Of a stretch of 64,000 nucleotides of DNA, positions 16,576-27,250 are shown in pieces (position 1 is the first letter of the stretch; every line of letters begins with the position of its first letter). This stretch comes from Fusicatenibacter saccharivorans. Its GTDB lineage: Bacteria; Bacillota; Clostridia; Lachnospirales; Lachnospiraceae. Where the stretch lies: the NCBI RefSeq assembly GCF_015557635.1, contig NZ_JADNOP010000016.1, forward strand, positions 1-64,000. The letters are read 5' to 3'. The notes beneath the pieces are model-generated. The model saw only the letters and a program-made list of their open reading frames with translations, was not told the DNA's origin and searched no databases. A program made the translations under genes and the position numbers.

Positions 16576-19320
16576 TTACTGGAACAGATCGTTCAGGATT
16601 TCTGCCGGTTTCTTCCTGCGGTAGCCTTCACTGTCACTTAAGATACTGCTGCTCCAGGTGAAATGATTCACACCGGTCAGATAGGACCGGTCAAGAACTT
16701 TTACACCATACCGCTCATACGCAACCGGATAATACATTTTCATGTATTCATTTGCCAGCTCAATAGCTTCACTGTTAATGCTTCCTGTCGAAGAAACGGT
16801 TCCGCCAAGCTGAATATACGGCGGTGTCGCATGAATGACAACCACGCTGCCGTCCGAGCACTGGCCAATGACAATCCAGACATGACCGCTCTTGCTGACC
16901 ACATCACCCGGCGTAAATTTCTGGGACGTATCGCCTGTCACGCAGGTTCCCCAGCCTTTTCTTGCAAAGTAGGCCGGCATTCCAGTGGAGGTTGTCGTTG
17001 CATACTCTTTCGTCACCTGATGTGCGGTCCATCCGACATAGCCGGAACAGTCAAGACCTTTTCCGTACTCATACAGATGATCGGAATAGTTGTAGGTGGA
17101 ATTCTGTGTATTGAAGAATTGTTTCCACTGCGCATTGACGCCGTAACTCTCTGCCTCTGCGTCTGTGTGGCCGCCTCCCCAGATATACAGGGTGTTTCCA
17201 AGCGGAAGCAGTGCATTTTTCAGAAAGTTCCGTACGGTGCGGACACCGATCTGCGCGGACGGTTCAAATCCGTCCGGACTCTGTACCAGCTTGCCGTCCT
17301 CATCGAACACATACGTTTTTCCGTCGATCACCTGTTTTCCGGTTATCATGCCGCCCCAGCTTCGGAAATAGTATGTATTTCCGCCAATCGACTGCCAGCC
17401 GATTGCCATTTTCGAGTCAGATCCAAGGTAATAGAGGTTATTATCATAGGTAATAAACGCATTCTTGTACATGCCGCCCCAGCTTCTCGGATAATAATAG
17501 TTATAATCCCAGTATACCCAGCCGCTTGTCGCCATAACGCCGTTTTTGTCTACATAATAATAGTTTCCGTCGTACTGAAACAGCTCGTCATCTCTTCTGG
17601 TTCCATTGGCGTTGATCCAGTAATACGTTCCGTCCAGAAGCAGCCAGCCCGTATGGCTTGTGCCGTCCTCATCGAAATAATATGTTTTTCCGCCGTTCTG
17701 CACCCAGCCGGTGGCAAATGTTCCATCTGAATTGGCATAGTATGTTTTACCGCCGATGGTAAATGTCTGATCATGGTACAGACCGCCCCAGCTCTGGAAT
17801 GCGTATTTTGTTCCGCCGATGGTATGAATTCCGGTGTACATGCCGCCCCAGCTTCGGAAATAGTAGCGGTTTTTGTCGTAGGTGATCCATTCAGACGATG
17901 CCATCGTACCGTCTTCTTTCATCCAGTACCAGTTGTTGTCATATTTCACCCAGCCGGTCTGAAGCGACGTATCCTTGTTGATCCAGTAATACGTTCCGTT
18001 GGTCAGATACCAGCCCTCTTTTGTAATCTGCTCGCCGTCTTCCAGGAAATAGTATTTCTTTCCATTGATATCGCAGACACCTGTATAGAAGGTTCCGTCA
18101 TCCTTTGCCCAGTATTTCTTTCCCTGCCAGGTAAAAGATTCGTTATGGTAAACGCCGCCCCAGCTGTGGAAATAATATCTTGTTCCGTCAACCTCTTTCA
18201 TTCCGGTGTACATCACACCGTCACCGTCAAAATAGTATCGGTTGTTGTCATACGTGATCCATTCAGATGCAGCACGTGTGCCGTCCGCTTTCAGCCAGTA
18301 CCATTTGCCTTCCAGCTTCAGCCAGCCGGTCTGAACAGAACCATCCTGATTAATCCAGTAAGTCTGATCTCCCAGCTGAACCCAGCCGGTCTGGCTGGCA
18401 TGATAGATCGATCCGTCATTCTGCGCTATGTAGGTTTTCCCTTTTACGGTAAAGAAGGTGTTTCGATATACACCACCCCAGCTCCTGAAATAATACTCGT
18501 TTCCTCCGATGCTCTGGAAACCGTTTTTATAAATGCCGCCCCAGCTCCGGAAGTAATACAGATTGTTGTTGATTTCTTTCCAGCCGGATGTCATCATGAC
18601 ACCATTATCATCAAACCAGTACCAGTTATCATCGTACAGCAGCCAGCCGGTCTGCAGGACGCCGTCTTCTCTTACCCAATAATATGATGTGCCTTTTTTC
18701 AGCCAGCCTTTTTGTGTGATCTGCGCTCCCGTAGTATCATCAAATGCGCAGAGATCACCATGTCCATTCATTGTTCTGACTATTCCACGGGCAACGATAC
18801 CATTTTCCTGTACATAGTACATTTTTCCGCTGATGCTGAGATACACATTTCTCTGAATGCCGCCCCAGCTCTGGAAATAATAAAGGTTTCCATCTACTTC
18901 CTGAAAACCATTTTTATAGATTGCTCCGTCTCCCTTGGCATAATAAAGATTATTATCGTATGTGAACCAGCTGTTTTCTGCCATGCGGCCGTTCCGGTCC
19001 GGATCCAGCCAGTACCAGTTTCCATTCCGGTAAAGCCATCCTGTTTTCAGCTGTCCGTTCTCATAAAAATACCAGCCGCCGTCGCCTGCCTTAACCCAGC
19101 CATTCTGACTGTCCCGCACAGCAGCAACGCTGTCCTGTGAAGCCTGTGTCTGCGTTTCACTCTGCATCCCGCTCTGCTGATCCTCTGTCTCCACAGACTG
19201 GTCCATCACCGTGCTGCTCCCCACAGCACTCGCGGAAACAGTCGTCGGGTGTACGCTGAGCATCAGCACCATAAAAAGTGTACCGCCCAGAAGACTTCTC
19301 AATTTTTTCTTCGATGTCAT
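16576..19320 (-). CDS. Secreted NlpC/P60 hydrolase with extensive cell-wall-binding repeats
   Basis: 914 residues. A signal peptide spans ~1-31. Residues ~80-690 contain more than twenty glucan/choline-binding-type repeats of about 20 residues (GW...NWYW, NNLYYF), with a distinctive YYFxSWGGxYxN variant recurring among them. Residues ~705-870 form an NlpC/P60-like domain: cysteine in YGKGLDCSGY and histidine in SGHVWIVIG. The repeats should hold it on wall polymers while the C-terminal domain cleaves peptidoglycan peptides. The repeat type recurs at the C-terminus of the LtaS/MdoB-like protein 2 kb away. Confidence 0.88.
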   Translation of the reverse strand: MTSKKKLRSLLGGTLFMVLMLSVHPTTVSASAVGSSTVMDQSVETEDQQSGMQSETQTQASQDSVAAVRDSQNGWVKAGDGGWYFYENGQLKTGWLYRNGNWYWLDPDRNGRMAENSWFTYDNNLYYAKGDGAIYKNGFQEVDGNLYYFQSWGGIQRNVYLSISGKMYYVQENGIVARGIVRTMNGHGDLCAFDDTTGAQITQKGWLKKGTSYYWVREDGVLQTGWLLYDDNWYWFDDNGVMMTSGWKEINNNLYYFRSWGGIYKNGFQSIGGNEYYFRSWGGVYRNTFFTVKGKTYIAQNDGSIYHASQTGWVQLGDQTYWINQDGSVQTGWLKLEGKWYWLKADGTRAASEWITYDNNRYYFDGDGVMYTGMKEVDGTRYYFHSWGGVYHNESFTWQGKKYWAKDDGTFYTGVCDINGKKYYFLEDGEQITKEGWYLTNGTYYWINKDTSLQTGWVKYDNNWYWMKEDGTMASSEWITYDKNRYYFRSWGGMYTGIHTIGGTKYAFQSWGGLYHDQTFTIGGKTYYANSDGTFATGWVQNGGKTYYFDEDGTSHTGWLLLDGTYYWINANGTRRDDELFQYDGNYYYVDKNGVMATSGWVYWDYNYYYPRSWGGMYKNAFITYDNNLYYLGSDSKMAIGWQSIGGNTYYFRSWGGMITGKQVIDGKTYVFDEDGKLVQSPDGFEPSAQIGVRTVRNFLKNALLPLGNTLYIWGGGHTDAEAESYGVNAQWKQFFNTQNSTYNYSDHLYEYGKGLDCSGYVGWTAHQVTKEYATTTSTGMPAYFARKGWGTCVTGDTSQKFTPGDVVSKSGHVWIVIGQCSDGSVVVIHATPPYIQLGGTVSSTGSINSEAIELANEYMKMYYPVAYERYGVKVLDRSYLTGVNHFTWSSSILSDSEGYRRKKPAEILNDLFQ

Positions 19321-19417
19321 TGGTAAGTAACTCCCTTACTATATTATATCTGCTTTTCTCTCTATGTTATCATTAGAAATTATATTATCTTTTGTAATAT
19401 TTTGCAATAAAAACGTA

Positions 19418-19452
19418 AAAAAAGAGACATTCACGAAGGAATGTCTCTTTTT
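19418..19452 (-). terminator. Terminator of fhs
   Basis: AAAAAGAGACATTC pairs with GAATGTCTCTTTTT (19439-19452) around a 6-base loop; T run on the minus strand. Confidence 0.88.
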
Positions 19453-19506
19453 TCTGTGTTTTATTTCATGCTTTATTCTGTCTTTTCAAGACAATATCCT
19501 GTGTTA

Positions 19507-21192
19507 TTAGAACAGTCCTGTAATCTTTCCAGTAGCGTCTACATCGATACGCTCTGCTGCCGGAACTTTCGGCAGACCTGGCATGGTCATGATGTCACCG
19601 GTCAGGGCTACGATGAAGCCTGCACCTGCGGAGATTTTCAGGTTACGTACGGTAACTTCGAATCCGGTCGGTGCGCCGAGTTTGGTCTGATCATCGGTCA
19701 GGCTGTACTGGGTTTTTGCCATACAGATCGGGCAGTTGCCAAATCCGAGAGCCTCTAACTGTTTTGCCTGTTTCTGTGCATTTGCGGTCAGGACAACTCT
19801 GCTTCCACCGTAGATCTTCTGAACGATGGCGTTCAGTTTCTCTTCGATGGAGCCTTCCAGATCGTATGCATAGGTGAAATCGTTCGGCTGCTCGCAAAGA
19901 CGGACAACTTCTTCTGCCAGGGCTACGCCGCCCTCGCCGCCTTTTGCCCATACCTCGGACAGAACAACGTTGACGCCGAGCTCTTTACATTTCTCCTCAA
20001 CCAGCTTCAGTTCTGCTTCGGTATCGGTCGGGAATGCATTGATTGCAACAACGCAAGGCAGTTTGTATACGTTTGTGATATTGCTTACATGTTTCAGAAG
20101 GTTTGGCATACCTTTTTCCAGAGCTTCCAGGTTTTCGCCGTTCAGTTCTGCTTTTGGAACGCCGCCGTTGTATTTCAGGGCACGAACAGTTGCTACGACA
20201 ACAACTGCGTTTGGTTTCATACCTGCCATACGGCATTTGATGTCGAGGAATTTCTCAGCACCAAGGTCAGCGCCGAAGCCTGCCTCTGTAACGGTGTAAT
20301 CTGCTAATTTCAGGCACATTTTGGTTGCAGTTACAGAGTTGCAGCCATGTGCGATGTTTGCGAACGGTCCGCCGTGAACGATAGCCGGTGTTCCTTCCAG
20401 TGTCTGTACCAGGTTTGGTTTCAGAGCATCTTTTAAGAGAGCTGCCATAGCGCCTTCTGCATGCAGATCACCTGCTGTTACCGGTTTCTGTTCGGATACT
20501 TTTCCATAGGTATATCCGATGATAATCTTGGAAAGTCTTTCTTTCAGATCCGTAATATCGCTTGCCAGACAAAGAACTGCCATAACCTCAGATGCTACCG
20601 TAATGTCATAGCCGTCTTCTCTTGGCATTCCGTTTGTTCTTCCGCCAAGTCCGTCTACAACGCTGCGAAGCTGACGGTCATTCATATCTACACATCGTTT
20701 CCAGGTGATCTTTCTCGGATCGATGTTCAGTGCATTGCCCTGGAAAATGTGGTTGTCGATCATAGCAGCCAGCAGGTTGTTCGCTGCGCCGATCGCATGG
20801 AAATCACCGGTGAAGTGAAGGTTGATATCCTCCATCGGAACGACCTGTGCGTATCCGCCGCCTGCTGCTCCGCCTTTTACACCGAAGACCGGTCCAAGGG
20901 ATGGCTCACGAAGTGCAACCATTGCCTTTTTGCCGATTCTGGAAAGTCCGTCTACCAGACCTACGGATGTTGTTGTTTTTCCTTCTCCTGCAGGTGTCGG
21001 GTTGATGGCTGTAACAAGGATCAGTTTTCCATCCTCCGCATTTGTTTCTTTTAACAGGTTGTAATCAATTTTGGCTTTGTATTTTCCGTACTGCTCCAGA
21101 TATTTGTCATCGATACCTGCTTTTTCTGCGATCGCTGTGATCGGCTGCATGGTACACTCCTGTGCAATCTCAATGTCTGATTTGTAACCCAT
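19507..21192 (-). CDS. fhs: Formate-tetrahydrofolate ligase
   Basis: 561 residues from the ATG at 21192 (GGGG upstream; a TTG three codons earlier sits too close to it). Matches the full length of clostridial Fhs: [14 protein letters not shown] is the ATP-binding loop, and [40 protein letters not shown] and [13 protein letters not shown] are family blocks. It makes 10-formyl-tetrahydrofolate from formate and ATP, feeding purine synthesis and, in acetogens, the methyl branch of the Wood-Ljungdahl pathway. No other one-carbon gene adjoins, so acetogenesis cannot be judged. It has its own promoter and terminator. Confidence 0.97.
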   Translation of the reverse strand: MGYKSDIEIAQECTMQPITAIAEKAGIDDKYLEQYGKYKAKIDYNLLKETNAEDGKLILVTAINPTPAGEGKTTTSVGLVDGLSRIGKKAMVALREPSLGPVFGVKGGAAGGGYAQVVPMEDINLHFTGDFHAIGAANNLLAAMIDNHIFQGNALNIDPRKITWKRCVDMNDRQLRSVVDGLGGRTNGMPREDGYDITVASEVMAVLCLASDITDLKERLSKIIIGYTYGKVSEQKPVTAGDLHAEGAMAALLKDALKPNLVQTLEGTPAIVHGGPFANIAHGCNSVTATKMCLKLADYTVTEAGFGADLGAEKFLDIKCRMAGMKPNAVVVVATVRALKYNGGVPKAELNGENLEALEKGMPNLLKHVSNITNVYKLPCVVAINAFPTDTEAELKLVEEKCKELGVNVVLSEVWAKGGEGGVALAEEVVRLCEQPNDFTYAYDLEGSIEEKLNAIVQKIYGGSRVVLTANAQKQAKQLEALGFGNCPICMAKTQYSLTDDQTKLGAPTGFEVTVRNLKISAGAGFIVALTGDIMTMPGLPKVPAAERIDVDATGKITGLF

Positions 21193-21243
21193 TGTTTTCA
21201 AATCCCCTTTCTTTTTCCGCTTTGTCCGCCGATTGATAGTCGT

Positions 21244-21272
21244 ATTTTACCATGTTTTGTGCAATCATTCAA
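21244..21272 (-). promoter_or_regulatory. SigA-type promoter of fhs
   Basis: Minus strand TTGAAT (21267-21272) and TAAAAT (21244-21249) with 17 bp between, ~50 bp before the start codon. Confidence 0.65.
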
Positions 21273-21361
21273 TTGATAATTATTTATTTCACAATCTTTA
21301 TACGTTTTGTACAAAAAATTGCAGAAAATTCCGCCAAAAGGCGGATCGGCTGCCCGAATGT

Positions 21362-21410
21362 AAAAAAAGAAGAATCTCAGACTTTTCTCTGTCTGAAATT
21401 CTTCTTTTTT
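21362..21410 (-). terminator. Terminator of the LtaS/MdoB-like gene
   Basis: A-rich arm with AGAAGAAT and TCAGAC pairs with GTCTGA and ATTCTTCT; flanked by A7 and T6, so possibly bidirectional. Confidence 0.85.
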
Positions 21411-21427
21411 ATCATGCACTGCAAGTT

Positions 21428-23185
21428 TCAGGAGTACTGCGACTCATCCACCTCATACGGCTCATCGCACGGGCCGACGAGGAAACGGCAGCTGCCTGTC
21501 TTGGAGAAATAGTACCATTTTCCATCGATCAGTTTCCAGCCCTGTACGGCATAGCCATCGGCATCGATGTAATACTTCTGTTCCGTGTCGCTCTGATAGC
21601 GGTGCGGGTTGTTGGTAACCCACTCGCCTTTGGCGTATCGGTCTTCCTCCGCAATATAGAATTTCCATCCATTCTCATCTTTGGTCCAGACCGGATTCAG
21701 GTTCTCTTCCATTTTCTCAAAGAATTTGGATTTCTGGGAGAGCGCGTCGTTCAGTTCTTCGTAGCCCATCTGCTCCGCGAGGGTCTGCTCGCCGGAAAAC
21801 AGGTTGGTGCCAAGGCCAAGACGGTCGCCTTCGATGGTGACGCCCATGCTCGCAAGGGTAGTCGGGAACATGTCCATCGTCGTGAAGGTTCTGTTTTTCT
21901 CCTGCTGCGGCTGCACGGCAGAATTGATGATTACATTATAAACAGTTCTCTGGAAATCTGCGTCGATGTTTTCACAGAAATCTGCGTCCATGGTCGGATG
22001 ATCGCCGGAGATCACGATCGTTGTGTTATCGTAGAAATCCTGCTGCTGGATCCAGGAAACAAATTCCGTAACCTGTTTGCTCGAGCAATGCAGAACCATT
22101 CCATACTGATTGTCGCCATCGTTTTCCTCATCACAGAGTTCGCACGGATATCCATCCTCGAAATGAGTATCGGCAGTCAGCATCGTGAAGTTGAACGGTT
22201 CGCCTTCTGCTGCAATCTGGGTCAGACGGTCTTTGGCGAAGGCGAAGAGTTTTTCGTCCTCATAGCCCCACCATTCGTAGTAGTCTTCCGGGATCAGGCC
22301 CTGCTCCTGTGCCCAGTTGTAATCGTCGATCTCGTAATCGCCGTGCTCTTTGAAGTAGTTTTCACGGCCTCCGAAGGCGCCGATGGAACCAATGAAGAAG
22401 TACTGCTTGTAGCCTTCATCCGCAAGGACATCTCCGAGTGTGTTGATCTCCGGGAAGAAGCTTTCCTGGTATGCCATCTCATTTCGGCCGATGCCGGTGT
22501 TCAGCGGCAAACCGGAAGTCTGTGCAAAGATTCCGCCGATCGTCCAGGTCGTGTAAACGCTGGAATGGCCGCCTCCGAGAAGATCAGAGTTGGAAAAGCT
22601 GACGTTATCCGCGGCAAGCTGAGTCAGTTCCGGAATATAGTTCTTGTCAAAAGCACCGCCGTTGGCTTTATCTGCGTAAGTGCTTTCCATGGATTCCAGA
22701 TAAATATAAATCAGGTTTCGTTTCTGCTCCGGGAATGTCATCCTGGCGCGCGCCGGATCTACGTAGTTGTCTTCCACAATCGTGTTGTAGGTACTCTGAT
22801 TATTCAGATAATTTTTGATGTCAAGCGCTGCCCAGACGTCGTTGATTGAATACGCAATGCTTGCGATGCCGGCCACGATACAGGTCAGACCAAATGCCAG
22901 GTGTGCCATCTGCTTTTTCCGCAGAAAAATGCTCACCAGAACGAGGGCCACAAGTGCGATCACTGCCAGAAGTGCACACGAGCGGACATAGCTCATCAGC
23001 AGATCATGGCTTGTTCCGGCAATGGGTGCCTTCAGCTGATAGGCAAGCTCTTCCATATTAAGGTTCGGCCAGGTTTTCCGCATCCAGCGCTCCGACGTAA
23101 AAAGCAGAACGCCAAGTGTTCCGATCAGTACCGCGAGCACGGTAAGCACGATGCATCCTGCCTTTTTCCATTTACTTTGTTTCAT
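21428..23185 (-). CDS. LtaS/MdoB-like membrane phosphoglycerol transferase with C-terminal wall-binding repeats
   Basis: 585 residues from the ATG at 23185, where GGAGG has normal spacing; the ATG six bases earlier is too close to it. Three transmembrane segments are seen (~11-30, 66-88, 94-113), fewer than the five of LtaS. The extracellular sulfatase-fold domain (~155-470) has metal/catalytic candidates E164 (YLESMES), a Thr pair at 212-213 in SSVYTTWT, H341 (TADTHF) and D395-H396 (SGDHPTMD). It may transfer phosphoglycerol or a related group to a surface glycan. Residues ~505-565 carry glucan-binding-type repeats (GWKFY, GWKLIDGKWYYF), unusual in this family. Confidence 0.82.
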   Translation of the reverse strand: MKQSKWKKAGCIVLTVLAVLIGTLGVLLFTSERWMRKTWPNLNMEELAYQLKAPIAGTSHDLLMSYVRSCALLAVIALVALVLVSIFLRKKQMAHLAFGLTCIVAGIASIAYSINDVWAALDIKNYLNNQSTYNTIVEDNYVDPARARMTFPEQKRNLIYIYLESMESTYADKANGGAFDKNYIPELTQLAADNVSFSNSDLLGGGHSSVYTTWTIGGIFAQTSGLPLNTGIGRNEMAYQESFFPEINTLGDVLADEGYKQYFFIGSIGAFGGRENYFKEHGDYEIDDYNWAQEQGLIPEDYYEWWGYEDEKLFAFAKDRLTQIAAEGEPFNFTMLTADTHFEDGYPCELCDEENDGDNQYGMVLHCSSKQVTEFVSWIQQQDFYDNTTIVISGDHPTMDADFCENIDADFQRTVYNVIINSAVQPQQEKNRTFTTMDMFPTTLASMGVTIEGDRLGLGTNLFSGEQTLAEQMGYEELNDALSQKSKFFEKMEENLNPVWTKDENGWKFYIAEEDRYAKGEWVTNNPHRYQSDTEQKYYIDADGYAVQGWKLIDGKWYYFSKTGSCRFLVGPCDEPYEVDESQYS

Positions 23186-23320
23186 GTTCATGCCTCCAAA
23201 ACTTCCTTTAAAGCTTTCATCTTACATTTTCTTTACAAATACTTTACATATTATAACAAACCCTCCCTTAAAAAGATAGAAATTTTTTCTAAAATCTTGT
23301 ATAAAATCAAAACCAGATAA

Positions 23321-23375
23321 CACAGCAAAAGCCGCCCTGACGCTGCGGATTTCTTCGCAGCGCCGGGCGGCTCTT
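23321..23375 (-). terminator. Terminator of the V-type ATPase operon
   Basis: AGCCGCCC/GGGCGGCT plus CGCTGCG/CGCAGCG form a strong GC stem, with TTTT on the minus-strand exit. Confidence 0.88.
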
Positions 23376-23400
23376 ATCTCTGTTCGGGAAAGCCTTACTA

Positions 23401-24024
23401 TCAGCTTGCCTTGTTCTTTCTCTGTTTGATGACCTTCAGTCGTGTGAACTCCTCGCGCTCCTTCTCCTCCAGTGCGTCCGCGATATCCTTGGACAGCTGG
23501 GTGTAATGCGGAATCGTGATATTCTTCAGCGCATTTGCACGCTTCTGTGTCTTCTTGATTGCCGCCGCAAGACGGTAGGCTGAGTTCTCAATCATGGAAA
23601 GTTTTAAGGTCAGGTCTTTTACTTTTTCAAAAGCCTGCCTTGCCTGATCCAGCGACTCCTTTGTGCTGTAGTAAGCATACGTCGGCGCCTGGCCGGACGG
23701 GTCGGCTTCTACCAGCGGGATCTCCACGCCCATGATACTTCTCGTCTTGATCCGGATAGATTCCTCCACCGGAACGGTATAGGACACGGTCTGTACGTTG
23801 GTGATACCGATTTCCATGTTCGCAATCTGCAGTGCCGCATAAGCCTCGCGGAATGTCACATCGATCTGACGCTGAATGTCTTTTGCCTCATCGATCAGGC
23901 CCATGAGCTCGCGGATCAGAATATTCCGCTTCTTGTCCATCAGCTCGTAACCCATGTGGGCAAGTTTCAGAGAGTTCTTTGCAAGAATCAGGTTTCCCTT
24001 GGTAGGAAAGGTATTCGGGTCCAT
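23401..24024 (-). CDS. atpD: V-type ATP synthase/ATPase subunit D
   Basis: 207 residues, normal length. The N-terminal TKGNLILAKNSLKLAHMGYELMDKKRNIL helix and the C-terminal helix with TQKRANALKNITIP are the two ends of the long antiparallel coiled coil that forms the central rotor shaft. Last gene of the operon; 20 bases after subunit B. It couples rotation of the K ring to the A3B3 head. Confidence 0.95.
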   Translation of the reverse strand: MDPNTFPTKGNLILAKNSLKLAHMGYELMDKKRNILIRELMGLIDEAKDIQRQIDVTFREAYAALQIANMEIGITNVQTVSYTVPVEESIRIKTRSIMGVEIPLVEADPSGQAPTYAYYSTKESLDQARQAFEKVKDLTLKLSMIENSAYRLAAAIKKTQKRANALKNITIPHYTQLSKDIADALEEKEREEFTRLKVIKQRKNKAS

Positions 24025-24044
24025 TCCGATCTCACTCCTCTCGC

Positions 24045-25469
24045 TTACTCATTCATGGCATCGGCTTCTGCCTTTGCTTTTGCTACTGCATCAATGGTGG
24101 TCGGATGATAATACTGATCCAGAACCTTGGTGTTGACACGGTCGAGCTCTTCTCTCGGAAGCAGTCCAAGAAGCTCCCATGCCTTATTCAGCGTATCTTC
24201 CATGGAACGGTTTTCATCCATTCCCTGGCCGATGAATTCATGCTCGAATTCATTACCGAATACCAGGTACTGTTTATCGATCGGAGAAAGCTCATCCTCA
24301 CCGATAACGGATGCCAGGGAACGCGCATCTCCTACCTTTGCATAGCAGGAGAACAGCTGGTTCGCTACGTCCTGATGATCGGCTCTTGTGTAGCCCTCAC
24401 CGATACCGTCCTTCATCAGACGGGAAAGACTCGGCAGCACGCTGATTGGCGGGTAAATAGACTGGCCGTGAAGCTGGCGGTCCAGTACGATCTGACCCTC
24501 GGTGATGTAACCGGTCAGGTCAGGGATCGGGTGCGTGATATCATCGTTTGGCATGGTCAGGATCGGAATCTGTGTTACGGATCCCTCTACGCCCTGTACG
24601 ATTCCGGCGCGCTCATACAGCGTAGCCAGCTCACTGTACAGGTATCCAGGATAACCTTTACGGGAAGGAATCTCTCCACGGGAGGAGGAAACCTCACGCA
24701 TAGCCTCGCAGAAGGATGTGATATCGGTCAGGATAACCAGGATATGCATGCCTTTCTCGAATGCAAGGTACTCGGCAGCTGTCAGTGCTACCTTCGGGGT
24801 GATCAGACGCTCTACAACCGGGTCGTTTGCCAGGTTCAGGAACATAACAACGTGGTCAGATACACCGCTTTCCTCAAAGGTCCGGCGGAAGAACTCTGCT
24901 ACGTCGTATTTAACACCCATAGCGGCAAATACGATTGCAAACTTCTCATCGGAATCTCCAAGGGATGCCTGCTGTACGATCTGTGCTGCCAGCTGGTCGT
25001 GCGGAAGTCCGTTTCCGGAGAAGATCGGCAGCTTCTGTCCACGAATCAGGGTGGTCAGACCGTCGATTGCAGAAATACCGGTATGGATATAGTTTCTTGG
25101 GTATTTACGGGTAACCGGGTTCAGCGGCAGGCCGTTGACGTTTCTTCTTACCTCTGCGTCAATCGGTCCCATGCGGTCGATCGGTTTTCCGATACCGTCG
25201 AAGGTACGTCCAAGGATTTCTTCGGAAAGTCCGATCTCCATAGGATGTCCGGTCAGACGGGTATGGGTATTGGTAAGAGACATGCTCGAGGTTCCCTCAA
25301 ATACCTGAATAACGGCTTTGTCTTCGTATACAGCAACGATACGTCCCAGTTTTTTCTCATTGCCGTCTACGGTAAATTCTACGATTTCCTCGTAGGAAGC
25401 ATTTTTTACACCTTCCAGAACAACCAGAGGGCCATTGACCTCACTAAGGCCTAAATATTCAATTGCCAT
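24045..25469 (-). CDS. atpB: V-type ATP synthase/ATPase subunit B
   Basis: 474 residues. Non-catalytic nucleotide-binding subunit of the A3B3 head: the P-loop position reads [11 protein letters not shown], without the GKT of the catalytic subunit, as in the family. Conserved blocks [48 protein letters not shown] and [20 protein letters not shown] are present. It lies between subunits A and D. Confidence 0.97.
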   Translation of the reverse strand: MAIEYLGLSEVNGPLVVLEGVKNASYEEIVEFTVDGNEKKLGRIVAVYEDKAVIQVFEGTSSMSLTNTHTRLTGHPMEIGLSEEILGRTFDGIGKPIDRMGPIDAEVRRNVNGLPLNPVTRKYPRNYIHTGISAIDGLTTLIRGQKLPIFSGNGLPHDQLAAQIVQQASLGDSDEKFAIVFAAMGVKYDVAEFFRRTFEESGVSDHVVMFLNLANDPVVERLITPKVALTAAEYLAFEKGMHILVILTDITSFCEAMREVSSSRGEIPSRKGYPGYLYSELATLYERAGIVQGVEGSVTQIPILTMPNDDITHPIPDLTGYITEGQIVLDRQLHGQSIYPPISVLPSLSRLMKDGIGEGYTRADHQDVANQLFSCYAKVGDARSLASVIGEDELSPIDKQYLVFGNEFEHEFIGQGMDENRSMEDTLNKAWELLGLLPREELDRVNTKVLDQYYHPTTIDAVAKAKAEADAMNE

Positions 25470-25483
25470 GATGAATTCCCTCC

Positions 25484-27250
25484 TTAACCATTCTTCTCGA
25501 GTACCTTATCGTAGAAGGTGTCGATATCTTTTTTGTATGTGTCAAACAGATCCAGACGGTCATTCGGTACATCGTATTTAATAGAAACGACGCGGTCGAA
25601 GATCTTGTCCTCTTTCAGTACGGACATTGGCATGCCCATCGTCACGAGCGCTTTGGATTTCTTGTACAGATAAAGAATAACTTCCATCATCTTGTACTGT
25701 TTTTCCAAGGATACGCAGGTGTCATCTGGATGGAATGCGTTCTGCTGCAGGAAGCCCAGTCGAATAACTCTGGCGATTTCCAGGGTCAGCTTCTGGTCAT
25801 CCGGAAGAACATCGCTACCGATCAGTTTTACAATTTCCATCAGGGAGCTCTCGGAGTTCAGGATTCCCATTAACTGGTTCCGCATATCTACAAAGTTTTT
25901 GTTTACGTGATCTTTGTACCACGGCGACAGATCCTGCAGGTATTCACTGTAGCTGGTCAGCCAGTGGATCGCCGGGAAATGACGGGCGTAAGCCAGAGAT
26001 TTGTCCAGTCCCCAGAAGCAGCGGACGAAACGTTTGGTGTTCATGGTAACAGGCTCGGAGAAGTCACCACCCTGCGGAGATACAGCTCCGATGATGGATA
26101 CGCTTCCCTCTGCGCCGCAAAGGGTCTGCATCATGCCGGCACGCTCATAGAAAGCGGACAGACGGGATGCCAGATATGCCGGGAAACCTTCCTCGGCAGG
26201 CATTTCCTCCAGACGGCCGGACAGCTCACGGAGTGCCTCTGCCCAACGGGATGTGGAGTCTGCCATGATTGCTACATCATAGCCCATATCGCGGTAATAC
26301 TCAGCCAGTGTCAGTCCGGAATACAGAGATGCCTCACGGGCTGCAACAGGCATGTTGGATGTGTTGGCGATCAGGGTAGTACGGTCCATCAGCGGGTTGC
26401 CGCTCTTCGGGTCGATCAGTTCCTGGAACTCCTCCAGAACCTGTGTCATCTCGTTTCCACGCTCTCCACATCCGATATAGATGATGATATCGGCATCAGA
26501 CCATTTTGCGATCTGGTGCTGGGTCATGGTTTTTCCGGTACCGAATCCGCCAGGGATGGCTGCTGTGCCGCCTTTTGCGATCGGGAACATCGTATCCAGG
26601 ATACGCTGTCCTGTGATCAGCGGAACGGATGCCGGATATCTTTTCAGGGTTGGACGCGGTACACGGATCGGCCATTTCTGTGCCAGTGTGATCTCTTTTT
26701 CGGTGCCGTCCTCCAGCTTCAGTTTTACAATCGGGTCAAGGATGGTGTACTTTCCGTCTTTGGCGGTCCAGATAACCGTGCCGTTGACATCCGGCGGAAC
26801 CATCGATTTGTGTACGATGGAACGAGTCTCCTGTGTCTCTGCAATGATTGCGCCGCCCATCAGCTCTTCGCCTTCCGAAACAGTTACATGGACATCCCAT
26901 TTTTTCTCTGTATCCAGAGAATCTACGGTAAGGCCGCGGCTGATGTATTTACCGGACTGCTTTGCAATCTCGGACAGCGGACGCTCAATACCGTCAAAAA
27001 TGTTGTTCAGGATTCCAGGTCCCAGTGTAACAGAGAGGGCATCTCCGGATGCGGTAACTGTTTCGCCTGGTTTCAGTCCTGTGGTTTCCTCGAAAACCTG
27101 TACTGTAGTGGTATCCTTTGTCAGGGCAATAACCTCGCCGACCAGACGTTCTTTACCAACGTAAACCATCTCGGACATTTTAAATCCGGTGTTTCCTTTC
27201 AGATATACGACCGGACCGTTGATTCCATAGATAACTCCGGTTTTATTCAT
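25484..27250 (-). CDS. atpA: V-type ATP synthase/ATPase catalytic subunit A
   Basis: 588 residues. Walker A GGFGTGKT (~234), CGERGNEMT and [14 protein letters not shown] mark the catalytic subunit; the non-homologous insertion of V/A-type A subunits ([15 protein letters not shown] region) is present, which separates it from F-type beta. It hydrolyses or makes ATP in the cytoplasmic head. Its start overlaps the end of subunit E by 8 bases (ATGAATAA), so translation is coupled. Confidence 0.97.
   Translation of the reverse strand: MNKTGVIYGINGPVVYLKGNTGFKMSEMVYVGKERLVGEVIALTKDTTTVQVFEETTGLKPGETVTASGDALSVTLGPGILNNIFDGIERPLSEIAKQSGKYISRGLTVDSLDTEKKWDVHVTVSEGEELMGGAIIAETQETRSIVHKSMVPPDVNGTVIWTAKDGKYTILDPIVKLKLEDGTEKEITLAQKWPIRVPRPTLKRYPASVPLITGQRILDTMFPIAKGGTAAIPGGFGTGKTMTQHQIAKWSDADIIIYIGCGERGNEMTQVLEEFQELIDPKSGNPLMDRTTLIANTSNMPVAAREASLYSGLTLAEYYRDMGYDVAIMADSTSRWAEALRELSGRLEEMPAEEGFPAYLASRLSAFYERAGMMQTLCGAEGSVSIIGAVSPQGGDFSEPVTMNTKRFVRCFWGLDKSLAYARHFPAIHWLTSYSEYLQDLSPWYKDHVNKNFVDMRNQLMGILNSESSLMEIVKLIGSDVLPDDQKLTLEIARVIRLGFLQQNAFHPDDTCVSLEKQYKMMEVILYLYKKSKALVTMGMPMSVLKEDKIFDRVVSIKYDVPNDRLDLFDTYKKDIDTFYDKVLEKNG

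Noticed and set aside
16663-19140. Repetitive DNA resembling a tandem repeat array
   Set aside because: The periodicity is that of protein-coding wall-binding repeats with variable codons, not a CRISPR array or satellite; no constant repeat with unique spacers is seen anywhere in the window.
21233-22849. A 538-codon open frame on the plus strand opposite the LtaS/MdoB-like gene
   Set aside because: It mirrors the codon bias of a clearly identified minus-strand gene, has no convincing ribosome site and no recognisable protein motif. The same holds for long antisense frames at 8963-10009, 24105-25454, 25907-27274 and 29222-29953.
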